A stretch of 58,847 bases of DNA from a bacterium (GTDB lineage: Archaea; Micrarchaeota; Micrarchaeia; Micrarchaeales; CABMGC01): positions 1 through 58,847 of the forward strand of contig JAKBPE010000007.1 of NCBI GenBank assembly GCA_021829835.1, written 5' to 3'. A program made the translations under genes and the position numbers. The notes under the pieces were generated by a model that was not told the origin of the DNA, did not search any database, and worked only from the letters and a program-made list of their open reading frames with translations. Below, one piece after another: positions 26,239 through 37,571 of this stretch. Each line of letters opens with the position of its first letter. Position 1 is the stretch's first letter.

Positions 26239-27783
26239 CTATTCCCACTCGATTGTTGATGGAGGTTTGTTGGTTATGTCATATACAACACGTACAACGG
26301 ATGGTATCTCGGCAGTTATTCTTCCTGATATCTTTTCAAGTATTTCATAAGGAATTGCAGAGAAATTGGCAGTCATGGCCTCCCTGCTTTCGACTGCCCT
26401 TAATGCAATTACATTCCCATATGCTCTTGAATCTCCCTTGACGCCTGTGCTTTTTGTTCCGGTGACGACAGCAAAATACTGCCATGGCCTTTCTTTTATT
26501 GGGATTTTTTCAATTTCGGAACAGAATATGGCATCTGCTTTTTTAAGTATTTTTACTTCCTCTGCTGTTATTTTCCCCATTATCCTTACTGCAAGCCCGG
26601 GTCCTGGGAATGGCTGTCTGTAAACCATTTCTTCTGGAATGCCGATTTTTTTTGCTAGCCGCCTTACTTCATCTTTGTATAAATCCCTTAATGGCTCTAC
26701 AATTTTCTTGAATTTGGAGTCAGAGGGTATTCCTCCGACATTATGGTGGGTCTTTATAATGCTTGAATTCTTTGAATGGCCTGACTCAATCCTGTCAGGA
26801 TATATGGTGCCCTGTATAAGGAATTCTGCCTTGTGTTTTTTTGCCTCTGCCTCAAAGATACGGATAAATTCTCTTCCTATTATCTTTCTTTTTCTTTCAG
26901 GATCTTTCACATTTTTTAATTCGGCAAGGAATTTCTCTCCCGCATTTATGCTTATGAGATTAATGTTTAGCTTTTTGGCCATCTCTGAGATCTTTTCTGG
27001 CTCTCCCTCACGCATAAGACCTGTGTCAACAAACACGGCTGTGAGACGGTCCCCTATCGCCTTTGAGGCTATTGTTGCGGCGGTGGTAGAGTCTATTCCA
27101 CCACTAAGAGCCATTATGGCACGACCACTTCCTATTTCCTTTTTTACATTGTTTATGTATTGTATTACATTTTTCTCCGCGTTCCATTCTTTCTTGCATT
27201 TGCATATTCCGAAAATAAAGTTTGAGAGTATTTTTGAACCGTTTTTGGTGTGCGCGACTTCAGGATGCCATTGTATCCCGAATATCTTTCTTTTTTTGTC
27301 TTCATATGCTGCTATCTTGCAATTTGTACTGCTTGCAGTAATCGAGATGCTTTCAGGAAGTCTTGTTACACTATCGCCATGGCTCATCCATACCTCTTCA
27401 TTGGTTTTTAGGCCTTTTAGTATGTCGCCTGTTTTCATTATTTTCGCTGTGGCGTTTCCGTATTCCTGCTTTTCAGTTTTTTCGACTCTGCCTCCGATAT
27501 AATCTGCAAGAAGCTGATGCCCGTAGCATATTCCAAGTATTGGAATTCCGGATTCAAGAATTTCTTTGTCCATTTTTGGAGAGTCTGGGGAGTAAATGCT
27601 TAGAGGTCCCCCAGATAATATTATGCCTTTTATATTCATATTTTCCTTCATTGACATAAGCTCCTTTTTGCTTATGTCATATGGTACTATTTCGGAATAG
27701 ACGCCCATTTCCCGTATGCGCCTTCCTATTAGGTGGCAGTATTGGCCTCCAAAATCAATTATAAGAATAGTGTCAGTTACCAT
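26239..27783 (-). CDS. guaA: GMP synthase, fused glutaminase + ATP-PPase
   Basis: GICYGHQLLADYIGG; QWHPEVAHT; ALSGGIDSTTAATIA; RQPFPGPGLAVRI; PSTIEWE C-terminus. Confidence 0.97.
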   Translation of the reverse strand: MVTDTILIIDFGGQYCHLIGRRIREMGVYSEIVPYDISKKELMSMKENMNIKGIILSGGPLSIYSPDSPKMDKEILESGIPILGICYGHQLLADYIGGRVEKTEKQEYGNATAKIMKTGDILKGLKTNEEVWMSHGDSVTRLPESISITASSTNCKIAAYEDKKRKIFGIQWHPEVAHTKNGSKILSNFIFGICKCKKEWNAEKNVIQYINNVKKEIGSGRAIMALSGGIDSTTAATIASKAIGDRLTAVFVDTGLMREGEPEKISEMAKKLNINLISINAGEKFLAELKNVKDPERKRKIIGREFIRIFEAEAKKHKAEFLIQGTIYPDRIESGHSKNSSIIKTHHNVGGIPSDSKFKKIVEPLRDLYKDEVRRLAKKIGIPEEMVYRQPFPGPGLAVRIMGKITAEEVKILKKADAIFCSEIEKIPIKERPWQYFAVVTGTKSTGVKGDSRAYGNVIALRAVESREAMTANFSAIPYEILEKISGRITAEIPSVVRVVYDITNKPPSTIEWE

Positions 27784-27871
27784 GATAGATTAGTGTTGAA
27801 ATGTTTTAATAAACATTAGGTATTGGTATGGGTTTTGTAGTTTTGCTGTCATCCGGTTTTTAGTCGAGAAT

Positions 27872-29200
27872 CTACAGTATTTTAGAGAGCCTCACAGCTG
27901 CGAAAGGAATCAGCATTTCTTCTGGACTCAGTCCTCCGTGCACTCCTACATAGTGCCATTCGGATTCTTTCAGGTGTTTATACCATACGGCTCTTCCCGA
28001 GTATGGAAGTATGAGAAGATTGCCTACCCTTGACTTGAATTTTTTGTTTGGCTTTTCATTGCCGAAGAGAGTCTTTATAACCGAATCGTTGAGCTTGACT
28101 ACCTTTGCGGTTTTTGAGAGTTTTTTCGATAGGAAAGCATAGGCTTCTTCAAGCTTTTCTGGTTTTATGTGCATGAATACATCTCTTGGGCCGCCATAAG
28201 GGAGTATAGGCTTTCCGTTTCTTCCTAAATCGTAATAACTATTTAGTTTCTTATATTTGTTGAGATACAAGACGTTCTCTGGCTTTATAGAAGTATGGCC
28301 GTGGTCTGCTGTTATTATCAGAAGGGTTTCTGATGCGGTTTTTTTGGAGAGCTTGCTAAGGAAACCGTCTTCGAGAGAGTGAGATATGGATAGTATCTCG
28401 GCTTCTGATTCTTCAGTATGGGAACCGTACGCATGGGCCAGTGAATCTATACCGTTTAGGTATACGTAAAAATATGATCTATCTTTTTCATTCTCGAGGA
28501 TCCTCCTTAACTTTATTGCAAAATCCGAATTTTTTATATGGGTTTCACTTGTTTTTTTTGAACTGAATTGTTTGTTGTATTCTGAAGATGCTATTCTGGA
28601 ATCTAGTAGCGTGTATGTATTCACTTTTGATTTTTTTGCATTGCCGTATATAGTTATGCCACTGTATAGAATTTTTGGATTCTCTTTTCCCTTTAGAGAC
28701 TCGTTCGTAAGGGAGGTGAATGGAAGCGTATTTATTATCTGGTCTATTTCATCAAAATATAATGTCCATTCGATAAGACCATGCTCCTTTGGAGTAAGGC
28801 CTGAATTTATAGTAGTTATAGAAGCCGCAGTTGTGGAGGGGAAACCGCTTGTTATAGGCGCAAATATCCCATTATCTGCAACTTTCCTGAAGAAGGAAGC
28901 ATATTCAAGTGATTTGAGGAACATGTCGTAGCCGAAGCCGTCTAGAAGCAGAACGACTATTTTCTTTATGTTTTTTGTATCTATGTGTTTGATTATGGAT
29001 TTGTCGAGGGTTTTGCCTACAGGTTTTGCCCCTAATAGATCAAGCGCGGTGTTTGACACATTTGCGAGGGAGTATCCATCATACAAAGGGTAGACGATTC
29101 CGTTTTTCTCCGAGCCGCAGACATGTTTTTCTACGTCTTTGAGTAACATGTAGCCATCTCTTCTGATTTTATACTTGAGATTATTTATATGTGAGTCCAT
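27872..29200 (-). CDS. Alkaline phosphatase superfamily (type I phosphodiesterase/nucleotide pyrophosphatase-like), paralogue A
   Basis: VVLLLDGFGYDMF; GFPSTTAASITTINSG; ITADHGHTSI; GVHGGLSPEEMLIP. Start probably ATG of MLLKDVEKH (29149) by comparison with paralogue B. Confidence 0.85.
   Translation of the reverse strand: MDSHINNLKYKIRRDGYMLLKDVEKHVCGSEKNGIVYPLYDGYSLANVSNTALDLLGAKPVGKTLDKSIIKHIDTKNIKKIVVLLLDGFGYDMFLKSLEYASFFRKVADNGIFAPITSGFPSTTAASITTINSGLTPKEHGLIEWTLYFDEIDQIINTLPFTSLTNESLKGKENPKILYSGITIYGNAKKSKVNTYTLLDSRIASSEYNKQFSSKKTSETHIKNSDFAIKLRRILENEKDRSYFYVYLNGIDSLAHAYGSHTEESEAEILSISHSLEDGFLSKLSKKTASETLLIITADHGHTSIKPENVLYLNKYKKLNSYYDLGRNGKPILPYGGPRDVFMHIKPEKLEEAYAFLSKKLSKTAKVVKLNDSVIKTLFGNEKPNKKFKSRVGNLLILPYSGRAVWYKHLKESEWHYVGVHGGLSPEEMLIPFAAVRLSKIL
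28838..29164. repeat. Long direct repeat copy 1 (5' part of paralogue A)
   Basis: About 8 mismatches by eye versus 30219-30545, no indels, constant offset 1381 bp. Confidence 0.9.
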
Positions 29201-29261
29201 TCTACAGATTTCAGAAATAATGCAATAAAAATTCGGATTTTAGGATTTTGGAATTAGTATG

Positions 29262-30530
29262 TTATAGGATTTTGGAGAGCCTTACAGCTGCGAAAGGAAT
29301 CAGCATTTCTTCTGGGCTCAGTCCTCCGTGCACCCCTATGTTTCTTTCTTTATGCCCTTTCTCGTGTTGATACCATACAGATTTTCCAGTATATGGAAGT
29401 ATGAGAAGATTTCCGGCTCTTTTTAGAAATTTTTTATTTTCATTGCTGCTTAACAGTCTATCTGATTCGGAGGCATCTGTCAGCTTGACTACCTTTGCAG
29501 TTTTTGAGAGTTTTTTCGATAGGAAAGCATAGGCTTCTTCAAGCTTTTCTGGTTTTATGTGCATGAATACATATCTTGGGCTTCCTATTGGTGGTATTGG
29601 TTTTTTGTTTTTGTCTAATTTATAATAATTATTGAGCTTTTTAAATTTGTTAAGATAGATTGTTTTTTTAGGGTATATTCTAATATGGCCGTGGTCTGCT
29701 GTTATTATCAGAAGGGTTTCTGATGCGGTTTTTTTGGAAAGCTTGCTAAGGAAACTAGATTCAAGGGCATTTGATATGAGAGAAATCTCGGCTTCTGATG
29801 CTTCAGAATGTGGTCCGTGTATGTGGGTAATTGTATCTATCCCATTTAGATATGCAAAGAAATAGGATTTTTCTTTTTCATTCTCAAGGATTTCTCTTAG
29901 CTTTATTGCAAAATCTGAATCCTTTACATGATATATGCTTTTCCTTTTTGACCTGAATGACTGGTTATAGTCAGTTTTATCGATTTGATAATCGATGAGT
30001 GTGTATGGATGGATTCCTGACTTTTTAAAATTCCCAAATACGGTAGATTTTGTATGGAATATATCTTGGCTGAGCATTCTACTTCTTTTGTCTTTATTAT
30101 GATTTAAGACATTTATTATCTGGTTTGAAGTTTCAGAGTAAAAAATCCAGGAGAGGATGCCGTGATTGGTAGGGACCTCTCCGGTGTTCATAGTAGTTAT
30201 TGAAACTGCAGTTGAAGAGGGGAAACCGCTTGTTATAGGCGCAAATATCCCATTATCTGCAACTTTCCTGAAGAAGGAAGCATATTCAAGTGATTTGAGG
30301 AACATGTCGTAGCCGAAGCCGTCTAGAAGCAGAACTACTATTTTCTTTATGTTTTTTGTATCTATGTGTTTGATTATGGATTTGTCGAGGGTTTTGCCTA
30401 CAGGTTTTGCCCCTAATATATAAAGCGCAGTGTTTGGCACGTTTACGAGGGAGTATCCATCATACAAAGGGTAGACGATTCCGTTTTTCTCCGAGCCGCA
30501 GACATGTTTTTCTACGTCTTTGAGTAACAT
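29262..30530 (-). CDS. Alkaline phosphatase superfamily protein, paralogue B
   Basis: Near-identical N-terminus and C-terminus to paralogue A; GFPSSTAVSITTMNTG. Confidence 0.85.
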   Translation of the reverse strand: MLLKDVEKHVCGSEKNGIVYPLYDGYSLVNVPNTALYILGAKPVGKTLDKSIIKHIDTKNIKKIVVLLLDGFGYDMFLKSLEYASFFRKVADNGIFAPITSGFPSSTAVSITTMNTGEVPTNHGILSWIFYSETSNQIINVLNHNKDKRSRMLSQDIFHTKSTVFGNFKKSGIHPYTLIDYQIDKTDYNQSFRSKRKSIYHVKDSDFAIKLREILENEKEKSYFFAYLNGIDTITHIHGPHSEASEAEISLISNALESSFLSKLSKKTASETLLIITADHGHIRIYPKKTIYLNKFKKLNNYYKLDKNKKPIPPIGSPRYVFMHIKPEKLEEAYAFLSKKLSKTAKVVKLTDASESDRLLSSNENKKFLKRAGNLLILPYTGKSVWYQHEKGHKERNIGVHGGLSPEEMLIPFAAVRLSKIL

Positions 30531-30545
30531 ATAGCCATCTGTTCT
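30219..30545. repeat. Long direct repeat copy 2 (5' part of paralogue B)
   Basis: See copy 1. Confidence 0.9.
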
Positions 30546-30566
30546 TATGCAATCTCTGTTTTGGAC

Positions 30567-31643
30567 CTATTCTTTGGATTGGGCCGCTGACTTTGATTTT
30601 TTTATTTCTTCCTTTTTAACTGCGAGTCTGACCGAACCGGTACCTATAGGTATCTGTTTTCCTACGAGGATATTTTCAGTTACGCCCCTCATAGGATCTA
30701 TCTCTCCGAATGAAGCCGCATTTACAAGATGTTTTATTGTTTCTTCGTATGCAGCCTTGGCAAATACTGAGTTTTTTTGGCCGCTAAGACCATGCCTTCC
30801 TACTCCCTTTATGTCTCCAGAGTAAGTCATCGCATCTGCAACTAGCATTATATGTCTCTCATCTACGTCTATCTTCTGCTCATCGAGAGTCTTTTTCAGC
30901 TCGTTTACAATCGTATTCCTTGCTGCTTCTATTCCGAATAATCGGTGCATTGCAAAGACATCGTTCGTATAAAGCCTTGAGCGGTCTATTCCCTCGGTGT
31001 CGATTATTCCCTCAATATGGCTTCCTGCTGCCACTATGTAGAATTCCCCTTCTTTTGTCCTTTGTATTACTGCCTTTCCTGCGCCTTCTATTCCCTGTAT
31101 GGTCTTGCGCATTATCCTTACGCTTGTCTGCCTTATCTCACTTAGATTCTTTGTCTTGAGCTTTACTATTATATTGCCGTCTTCTGATACCTTCGCCTCG
31201 ACTTCCATTGCCTTTGATAATTTCTGTGCAACATGTGAAGGAGTAAGATCGTTTGCTACCATAGCCTGCTTGTCCAATATGAATTTTATTGCGCCTTTTG
31301 AGAAACTTTCTATTGCTCTTTTGGCTATGTTTCCCATCCTTACCTCATTTATCGATTTTACTACATGTTCAGCCTTTTCAAAGTTGGATTTTGCCGATGA
31401 GTTAAGATAGACATAGGTTATTGGGGTCGCAGGTTTCTTCCTTGCATCTACCAACTCCACTATTCTTGGAAGTCCGGATGTAGCGATTGTTGCCTCTATT
31501 CCTGCGTAGTGAAATGTCCTTAGAATCATTTGGGTTCCTGGTTCTCCTATCGACTGCGCAGCAAGCATGCCTACAGGTTCTCCATAATTTACTGTGAATT
31601 TTTTATTTTTTGATTCTTTCATACAATCACTCTTCCTCTTCAC
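30567..31643 (-). CDS. rpoA2: RNA polymerase subunit A''
   Basis: [28 protein letters not shown]...[15 protein letters not shown]. Confidence 0.97.
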   Translation of the reverse strand: MKRKSDCMKESKNKKFTVNYGEPVGMLAAQSIGEPGTQMILRTFHYAGIEATIATSGLPRIVELVDARKKPATPITYVYLNSSAKSNFEKAEHVVKSINEVRMGNIAKRAIESFSKGAIKFILDKQAMVANDLTPSHVAQKLSKAMEVEAKVSEDGNIIVKLKTKNLSEIRQTSVRIMRKTIQGIEGAGKAVIQRTKEGEFYIVAAGSHIEGIIDTEGIDRSRLYTNDVFAMHRLFGIEAARNTIVNELKKTLDEQKIDVDERHIMLVADAMTYSGDIKGVGRHGLSGQKNSVFAKAAYEETIKHLVNAASFGEIDPMRGVTENILVGKQIPIGTGSVRLAVKKEEIKKSKSAAQSKE

Positions 31644-34224
31644 TCATCTTTGCAAACTGCACCTTTACCGGATCTATTGCATCTGCACCATAAACAGTCT
31701 CGATTATGTTGTTGTTTATATCTCTGACGCTAAGATCTTTCTTTACATAATAATCCTGGAGGGCATTGGATAGCCTTCTGTATAAGTATCCTGATCTTCC
31801 CGTTAGGAGCGCCTTGTATACTTCTGAACCTCTTGAACCTACAGCGTGGCTGAAAATATCTATAGGAGAGAGTCCACCGTAATAGTTTGTTATTATGAAT
31901 CCTCTTGCAGTAGGTCCTACATCTCCTGGCTTTATGTGAGGGAGGAGCCTGTTTGTGTAATAGCCTCTTTTTATTCTTCCTCCGCTAAGGGTAGCCTGCT
32001 GCCCGAGGAACATAGACATCTGTTCCAGGTTAAGTATGCTTCCTCTTGATCCTGAAAGGGCCATTTCCACTGCGCTGTTGGATTCACTGGAGTGTTTTGC
32101 GAGATATTCTCCGGCATTGCTTCTGGCTAAGTTTAGTTCTGCGATTATCATTCGTTCAAGAGACTCTTTTGGAGTGTAGCCGATCATTGGTTCAAACTTG
32201 CCTGTCTTGTACTCTTCTATCATCTTCTCTATCTTACTGAAGGTATCGCGGAGTATTTTCTCCTTCTCCTCCTCTGTTTTTTTGTCTATTGAGTATTCCT
32301 TGACTCCTACAGTGACTCCTGCTAGCGTTACGTAGGCATCTGAAAGCTTTGATGATACATATATGAATTTCCTAAGCTCTTCGTAGCCGAAATCCATAGC
32401 TATCTTTATTGCAAGTCCGTTGTCTCTCCCATAAGTTTCCTTTGTAACTACCCCTTCGATGAGTTTTCCGTCTTTTATTACGAAAGGACCCATCTTGGTT
32501 TTCTGGCTGTAATTAAGCTTTTTAGGTAGAATCATTGAGAATATATCTTTTCCTGAATACATACCGTCTTTGTTTGCCTTTGGTAGTTCATATACTCCGC
32601 AAATGCCCATAAGATAGCAAGCTAGATCTTTCGTTATGAAGTTTGTATCCTTTGTAAGTGCGTACATACCGCTGATTCCGTCTTCGCTGTTGGTTATTAT
32701 TGCTGATCCGTCTCTTGGCGAAAATATCTGGTATTGTACTTCCATAAGATGCCTTGCTTCAGCCTGTGCTTCTAATGTCTGCGGTACGTGGAGGTTCATT
32801 TCGTCTCCGTCGAAGTCTGCGTTGTAAGGTGCAGTTGCACAGTAGTTTATCCTGAAAGTCTTTCCAGGAAGAACCTTTATTTTGTGCGCCATTATTGAGA
32901 CCCTGTGAAGTGAAGGCTGCCTGTTAAACAGTGCTATATCTCCGTCGATTATCTGCCGCTCCATTATTGTGCCTGGGATTATGCTCTTCATTATCTCTTC
33001 TTTGTTTCCTTCCAACACTCTGAGTCTTTTGCCGTCTTGCAGGATTATATTTAGTATCATAGGGTGTGTAGTTCTCTCCGCAAGCTCCTTTGCAAATTCA
33101 AGGTTCCATTGTGTTACATAGAATGGTACGGTGAGTTTTTCAGCGATCTCTTGAGGCACTCCAACCTCATTTATATCAAGATAAGGATCTACGCTTATTA
33201 CAGTCCTTGCAGAGTAGTTTACCCTTTTTCCGCTTAGATTATACCTGAATCTTCCTTCTTTGCCTTTAAGCCTCTGTGCGAGGGTCTTGAGTGCCCTGCC
33301 GCTCCTATGTCTCGCTGGAGGTATTCCTGATGCTTCATTGTTGAAGTATGCGGTAACGTGATACTGGAGAAGTTCCCAAAGGTCATCTATTATGATCTGG
33401 GGCGCTCCGGCATTTATGTTCTGCTCAAGGCGCTGGTTTATTCTCATTATGTCTACAAGCTTATGTGTCAAATCGTCTTCAGACCTCTCTCCGGATTCCA
33501 GAGTTATTGAAGGCCTTACATTTACAGGAGGCACCAGCAGAGAGGTTATTATGAGCCATTCAGGTCTTGATCTGTGTGCATCTATGTTTAACAGGCTTAG
33601 GTCAGCATCACTTATCTTTGCAAGCATGTCACGTATCTCGTCGGGCTTGAGCCTTCTGTCTCCTGCCGTAAAATATGTAGGCTGAGAGAACTTGAGCTTT
33701 GCCTGTTCCTCATTGCAGTAAGGGCATCTTTTTGTCCTCTTTACTTTTTTGGCTTTCTGATTTTTTGACTGCTTTGTAAGCTTTGCGTTTGCCTCTTCAG
33801 ATTCAGCTTCTGTTGCATTTTCAAGTACTACACGCTCTATTCCGGAGGCTGCTTCTGGAGCATCTATAGCTTCTATTTTTTTAATGGCTTCTATCTGTTC
33901 CTCGTCTAGAAGAATCCTATGGCAATTCATGCATGTTGCCTGAAGGATCATGTATATTACTTTTGAGAATTCGGAGTGTATGACTGGCTTTACAAGCTCT
34001 ATGTGCCCGAAATGGCCAGGGCATGTCTTTGCCCTTGCACCGCATGTCTTACATATAAGTCCAGGATCGATTATTCCAAGGCGCTGGTCGAGTAGGCCTC
34101 CATCTATGGGATAACCGTCTTCATTGTATGTATCTGGAACAGTAAGCTTGGCGACGCTCATCTTCTTTACTTCGTCAGGGGAGACTATCCCGAATCGTAT
34201 ATAATTTATTGCTTCGGCTTGCAT
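31627..34224 (-). CDS. rpoA1: RNA polymerase subunit A'
   Basis: [50 protein letters not shown]. Confidence 0.98.
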   Translation of the reverse strand: MQAEAINYIRFGIVSPDEVKKMSVAKLTVPDTYNEDGYPIDGGLLDQRLGIIDPGLICKTCGARAKTCPGHFGHIELVKPVIHSEFSKVIYMILQATCMNCHRILLDEEQIEAIKKIEAIDAPEAASGIERVVLENATEAESEEANAKLTKQSKNQKAKKVKRTKRCPYCNEEQAKLKFSQPTYFTAGDRRLKPDEIRDMLAKISDADLSLLNIDAHRSRPEWLIITSLLVPPVNVRPSITLESGERSEDDLTHKLVDIMRINQRLEQNINAGAPQIIIDDLWELLQYHVTAYFNNEASGIPPARHRSGRALKTLAQRLKGKEGRFRYNLSGKRVNYSARTVISVDPYLDINEVGVPQEIAEKLTVPFYVTQWNLEFAKELAERTTHPMILNIILQDGKRLRVLEGNKEEIMKSIIPGTIMERQIIDGDIALFNRQPSLHRVSIMAHKIKVLPGKTFRINYCATAPYNADFDGDEMNLHVPQTLEAQAEARHLMEVQYQIFSPRDGSAIITNSEDGISGMYALTKDTNFITKDLACYLMGICGVYELPKANKDGMYSGKDIFSMILPKKLNYSQKTKMGPFVIKDGKLIEGVVTKETYGRDNGLAIKIAMDFGYEELRKFIYVSSKLSDAYVTLAGVTVGVKEYSIDKKTEEEKEKILRDTFSKIEKMIEEYKTGKFEPMIGYTPKESLERMIIAELNLARSNAGEYLAKHSSESNSAVEMALSGSRGSILNLEQMSMFLGQQATLSGGRIKRGYYTNRLLPHIKPGDVGPTARGFIITNYYGGLSPIDIFSHAVGSRGSEVYKALLTGRSGYLYRRLSNALQDYYVKKDLSVRDINNNIIETVYGADAIDPVKVQFAKMSEEEE

Positions 34225-34228
34225 GTTA

Positions 34229-36049
34229 TCACTCCTTCATTTTTATGCTTGGCATTATGTGCATTGACTTTATCTCATCAAGAAGCACTTTGAATGCATA
34301 GCTCATTTCCACAGGAACTATCTGGCTATTGCCGTCTATAGGACATACGTTGACCCTTTTAACATGATCATAATATCCTATCTCTCCACACTCCTTGCAG
34401 ATCAATACCACAGTCTTGTCTGACTGATCAAGCATTCTCTCTTTTAGAAGAAGGCTTGCGCCGTGGCCTATCAATGCGTCACGTTCCATCTCGCCGAATC
34501 TAAGTGCACCCTGTCGGGCCTTTCCTTCAGTAGGCTGGTGTGTGAGTATCTGAACCTTTCCTCTGCTTCTTACCTGAATCTTGTTGCTTACCATATGGTA
34601 GAGCCTGTTATAGTACACCACTCCGGTGAATATCTTTGATTTGAATGGTACGCCTGTTATTCCGTCATAAAGAACTTCGTCTCCGTGTTCATCGAATCCG
34701 GTGTTCTTAAGCATATCTCCGTATTCCTTGAGCCGTTCTTTTCCCTCTCCTGCAAATGCGGTTCCGTCAGTTTGCCTTCCGCTAACTGCGCCGGCCTTAC
34801 CTGCAAGCATCTCCATAAGATGGCCAAATGTTAATCTTGTAGGTATTGAGTGTGGGTTTAGAAGCAGATCTGGTACTATTCCTGTTTCTGAGAAAGGCAT
34901 ATCTTCCTGATTTACTATTAGGGCTATGACTCCTTTCTGTCCGTGCCTGCTTGCAAACTTATCTCCTTTCTCAGGCACCCTCTGGCTTCTTATTCTGACC
35001 TTTACAATTTTGGTTGCGCCTGATGTCTCTGTCAGTATTACGCTGTCTACCTTTCCTACTTCTCCGGTTTTTAAAGAGGTAGAATCGTCACGCATCTTTT
35101 CTTCGAGGCCTCCTGCGCCTATATTTTCTTCTAGGAATCTTGGAGGTGCAACCTTGCCTATTAGTACATCCCCTTCACTAACTGATACTTCAGGCTCTAT
35201 GATTCCGTCTTCGCTTAGCTTTGAGTATGCATGTTCTCCCATGTATCCGTCTGCCGTTGGGGATGGTATCTTGAATCTGTCTTTCTGCCCGCCTGGATAT
35301 CTCCTCTCTTCGTCGCTGTAAGATTTGTAGAATATGCTTCTTCCCATTCCGCGATCTACAGCTGCCTTATTTATCACTATTGCGTCTGCCATATTGTATC
35401 CGTAGTAGGTTGAAATTGCAACAACGAAATTCTGTCCTGAAGGATGGGTATTAAGGCCAGTAGACCTATATGACGCAGTTGTTACTACAGGTATCTGAGG
35501 ATAATAAAGGAGGTAGCTTCTTGAATCGAAGCGGTGGTTGAAGTTTGTAGTGAAGAGCCCTTGGGACTGTTTGATAAAGTTGGCGCTCATTGCATGTCGT
35601 GCCAGTGCATTATGTTCTGGAAATGGTGAAGTGTTTATGGTAAGCCCAAATATTGAAGTATAATTAACCTCAATGTGTGTTGTGCTTTCGTTTATATCTT
35701 TCTCGCTTAGAGCTACCTGTGCATTCTCCTCCTCCTCAGCGTCGAGGTATTCCATTATTCCGCTCCTTAGAAGATAGTTGAAGGTTATCTCTTTTCTCTT
35801 GAGTTTTGCCATCAATTCCTCTGTCATTTTTGGCTTTCCGTTTTCTACTATTATGTATGGTTTTCTGAGCCTGCCTCTGTCAGTATTTATATGTATCTCT
35901 CCGTTCTTCGCAAAATATGCTATATTGACCTCTCCTGAAATCTGTCCTTTTCGCCTAGACTGCCTTACCTCGGTTACGAATTTTACAGGATCTTCTATGA
36001 ATCCTATTGCTCTGCCATTCAGATGCAAGTATGTTTTTTTATTGCTCAT
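34229..36049 (-). CDS. rpoB1: RNA polymerase subunit B'
   Basis: GDKFASRHGQKGVIALI; NPHSIPTRLTFGHLMEMLAGK; CKECG...CPIDG. Confidence 0.97.
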   Translation of the reverse strand: MSNKKTYLHLNGRAIGFIEDPVKFVTEVRQSRRKGQISGEVNIAYFAKNGEIHINTDRGRLRKPYIIVENGKPKMTEELMAKLKRKEITFNYLLRSGIMEYLDAEEEENAQVALSEKDINESTTHIEVNYTSIFGLTINTSPFPEHNALARHAMSANFIKQSQGLFTTNFNHRFDSRSYLLYYPQIPVVTTASYRSTGLNTHPSGQNFVVAISTYYGYNMADAIVINKAAVDRGMGRSIFYKSYSDEERRYPGGQKDRFKIPSPTADGYMGEHAYSKLSEDGIIEPEVSVSEGDVLIGKVAPPRFLEENIGAGGLEEKMRDDSTSLKTGEVGKVDSVILTETSGATKIVKVRIRSQRVPEKGDKFASRHGQKGVIALIVNQEDMPFSETGIVPDLLLNPHSIPTRLTFGHLMEMLAGKAGAVSGRQTDGTAFAGEGKERLKEYGDMLKNTGFDEHGDEVLYDGITGVPFKSKIFTGVVYYNRLYHMVSNKIQVRSRGKVQILTHQPTEGKARQGALRFGEMERDALIGHGASLLLKERMLDQSDKTVVLICKECGEIGYYDHVKRVNVCPIDGNSQIVPVEMSYAFKVLLDEIKSMHIMPSIKMKE

Positions 36050-36065
36050 TCTAAAAACCTTGGTT

Positions 36066-37556
36066 TTACATGGGTTCTATCTTCCCAAGAGACCTTATGC
36101 TCTTTTCTACACTTTCCTCTTCTGCGCCTACAGTTACCTTGGACATAAGCGCAAGGTACTTGGTAAGACCTACTTCCTGGCCTTCAGGGCTTTCAGAAGG
36201 ACATATTTTGCCCCATTGAGTTCCGTGTACATCCCTTGCCTTGAAATGTGGGTGCTTCTTTGCAAGAGGTGATTTTACCCTTCTCAAATGTGCATACGTA
36301 CTTATCAGATTTGTTCTGTCGAGAACCTGCGATACTCCAGTCTGCCCTGCAACCCATGTTCCTGTTCCCATAGCATAAGCTATCTTCTCTGTTAGTGTGT
36401 CTGGACTTATTATTGATTGTATTGAAAGCCTCCTTCCTCTAGCTGACATTCTTTCAACCTGATACTTTATCTCTTTCAGGAAGAACCTGAATGCGTATGC
36501 AAAGAGCTCTTCCATAAGTTCTCCTGCGAATCTTGTCCTTTTGTTTGTATAATTGTCTTTGTCATCTTGCTTTACTAATCGGTTTGCGACCATTGTTCCC
36601 TTTCTTGACATCTCCAAGAGATACCTTGCCTTCTCTTTCCTTGATTTTGGATCTGTGCCTATGTGTGGAAGCAGGTAACTGTCAAGCTGCATTTCTGCTC
36701 TTCTTATCTGGTATTCGCGTGCCTGGCCTGGTGTTGCCTGACGACCTACTTCGAGAAGCGCATCTGCAGGTTGCATTCCTCCGTCCTTGTTTATTTGGCT
36801 GAGCTCTAGATTAAGCATCATGTCATTCCTAAAGGAGGGTAGTTCTGAGGCGTATTCTTTTATGTCTTCAGGCTGCATGCCTAATGCCCTGAGCAGCAGT
36901 ATCAATTCTATACTCTTGCTTACTGTTGGGAAGTCAACAGAGAATACTCCCGTAGTATTTCTTGTTACTACACACCTGGCACGGAAGCCCGGAGTAGATG
37001 AAAAGACTCTGCTTTTAGTCTCAGTTCCCTTTTTCTCTTTTGTAGTTATTATACGGTTTGATGCAACATCGTCAAGCCCTATGAGAACTCTCTCGACTCC
37101 TTTTATTATAAAATAGCCTCCAGGATCTTCTGGATCTTCGCCGTTTTCTATCAACTGGGTTTTGGTAAGCGATTTCGTAGGACATAGATTGCTCTTTACC
37201 ATTATAGGAAGATCTCCTACATACACTTCGCCATATGATGCTGTCTTTTCTATTCCGCGTATTACAGGCACCACTTCCATGAAGATTGGTGCTGAGTATG
37301 TTAGGTTTCTAAGCCTTGCCTCGTTTGGAAGTATATTCCTTCTGGAGCTGTCTGCTTCTATTACTGAAGGGCTTCCTATCCTTACATTGCCAAGTTTAAG
37401 TGCAAAGCCTTCAACACTTGGCTCTATGAGTGTCTGCCCACCCATCGCCTTTGGTATCCCGGTATCGAGAAACCTGTTGTAGCTGTCGATCTGATGCTGC
37501 ACTAATGATGCGGCATTCAAATATGATTCCAATAAAACATTACCATCGGACGCCAT
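36066..37556 (-). CDS. rpoB2: RNA polymerase subunit B''
   Basis: GGYFIIKGVERVLIGLDDVASNRI; QWGKICPSESPEGQEVGLTKYLALM. Confidence 0.97.
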   Translation of the reverse strand: MASDGNVLLESYLNAASLVQHQIDSYNRFLDTGIPKAMGGQTLIEPSVEGFALKLGNVRIGSPSVIEADSSRRNILPNEARLRNLTYSAPIFMEVVPVIRGIEKTASYGEVYVGDLPIMVKSNLCPTKSLTKTQLIENGEDPEDPGGYFIIKGVERVLIGLDDVASNRIITTKEKKGTETKSRVFSSTPGFRARCVVTRNTTGVFSVDFPTVSKSIELILLLRALGMQPEDIKEYASELPSFRNDMMLNLELSQINKDGGMQPADALLEVGRQATPGQAREYQIRRAEMQLDSYLLPHIGTDPKSRKEKARYLLEMSRKGTMVANRLVKQDDKDNYTNKRTRFAGELMEELFAYAFRFFLKEIKYQVERMSARGRRLSIQSIISPDTLTEKIAYAMGTGTWVAGQTGVSQVLDRTNLISTYAHLRRVKSPLAKKHPHFKARDVHGTQWGKICPSESPEGQEVGLTKYLALMSKVTVGAEEESVEKSIRSLGKIEPM

Positions 37557-37571
37557 AGATACACCGTTTGC

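Noticed and set aside
26639-27502. 287-aa plus-strand ORF
   Set aside because: Antisense to guaA, hydrophobic shadow frame created by codon bias.
28838-30545. Possible CRISPR or transposon terminal repeats
   Set aside because: The long direct repeats are the coding 5' parts of two paralogous genes, not short spaced repeats or insertion-sequence ends; no transposase or spacers seen.
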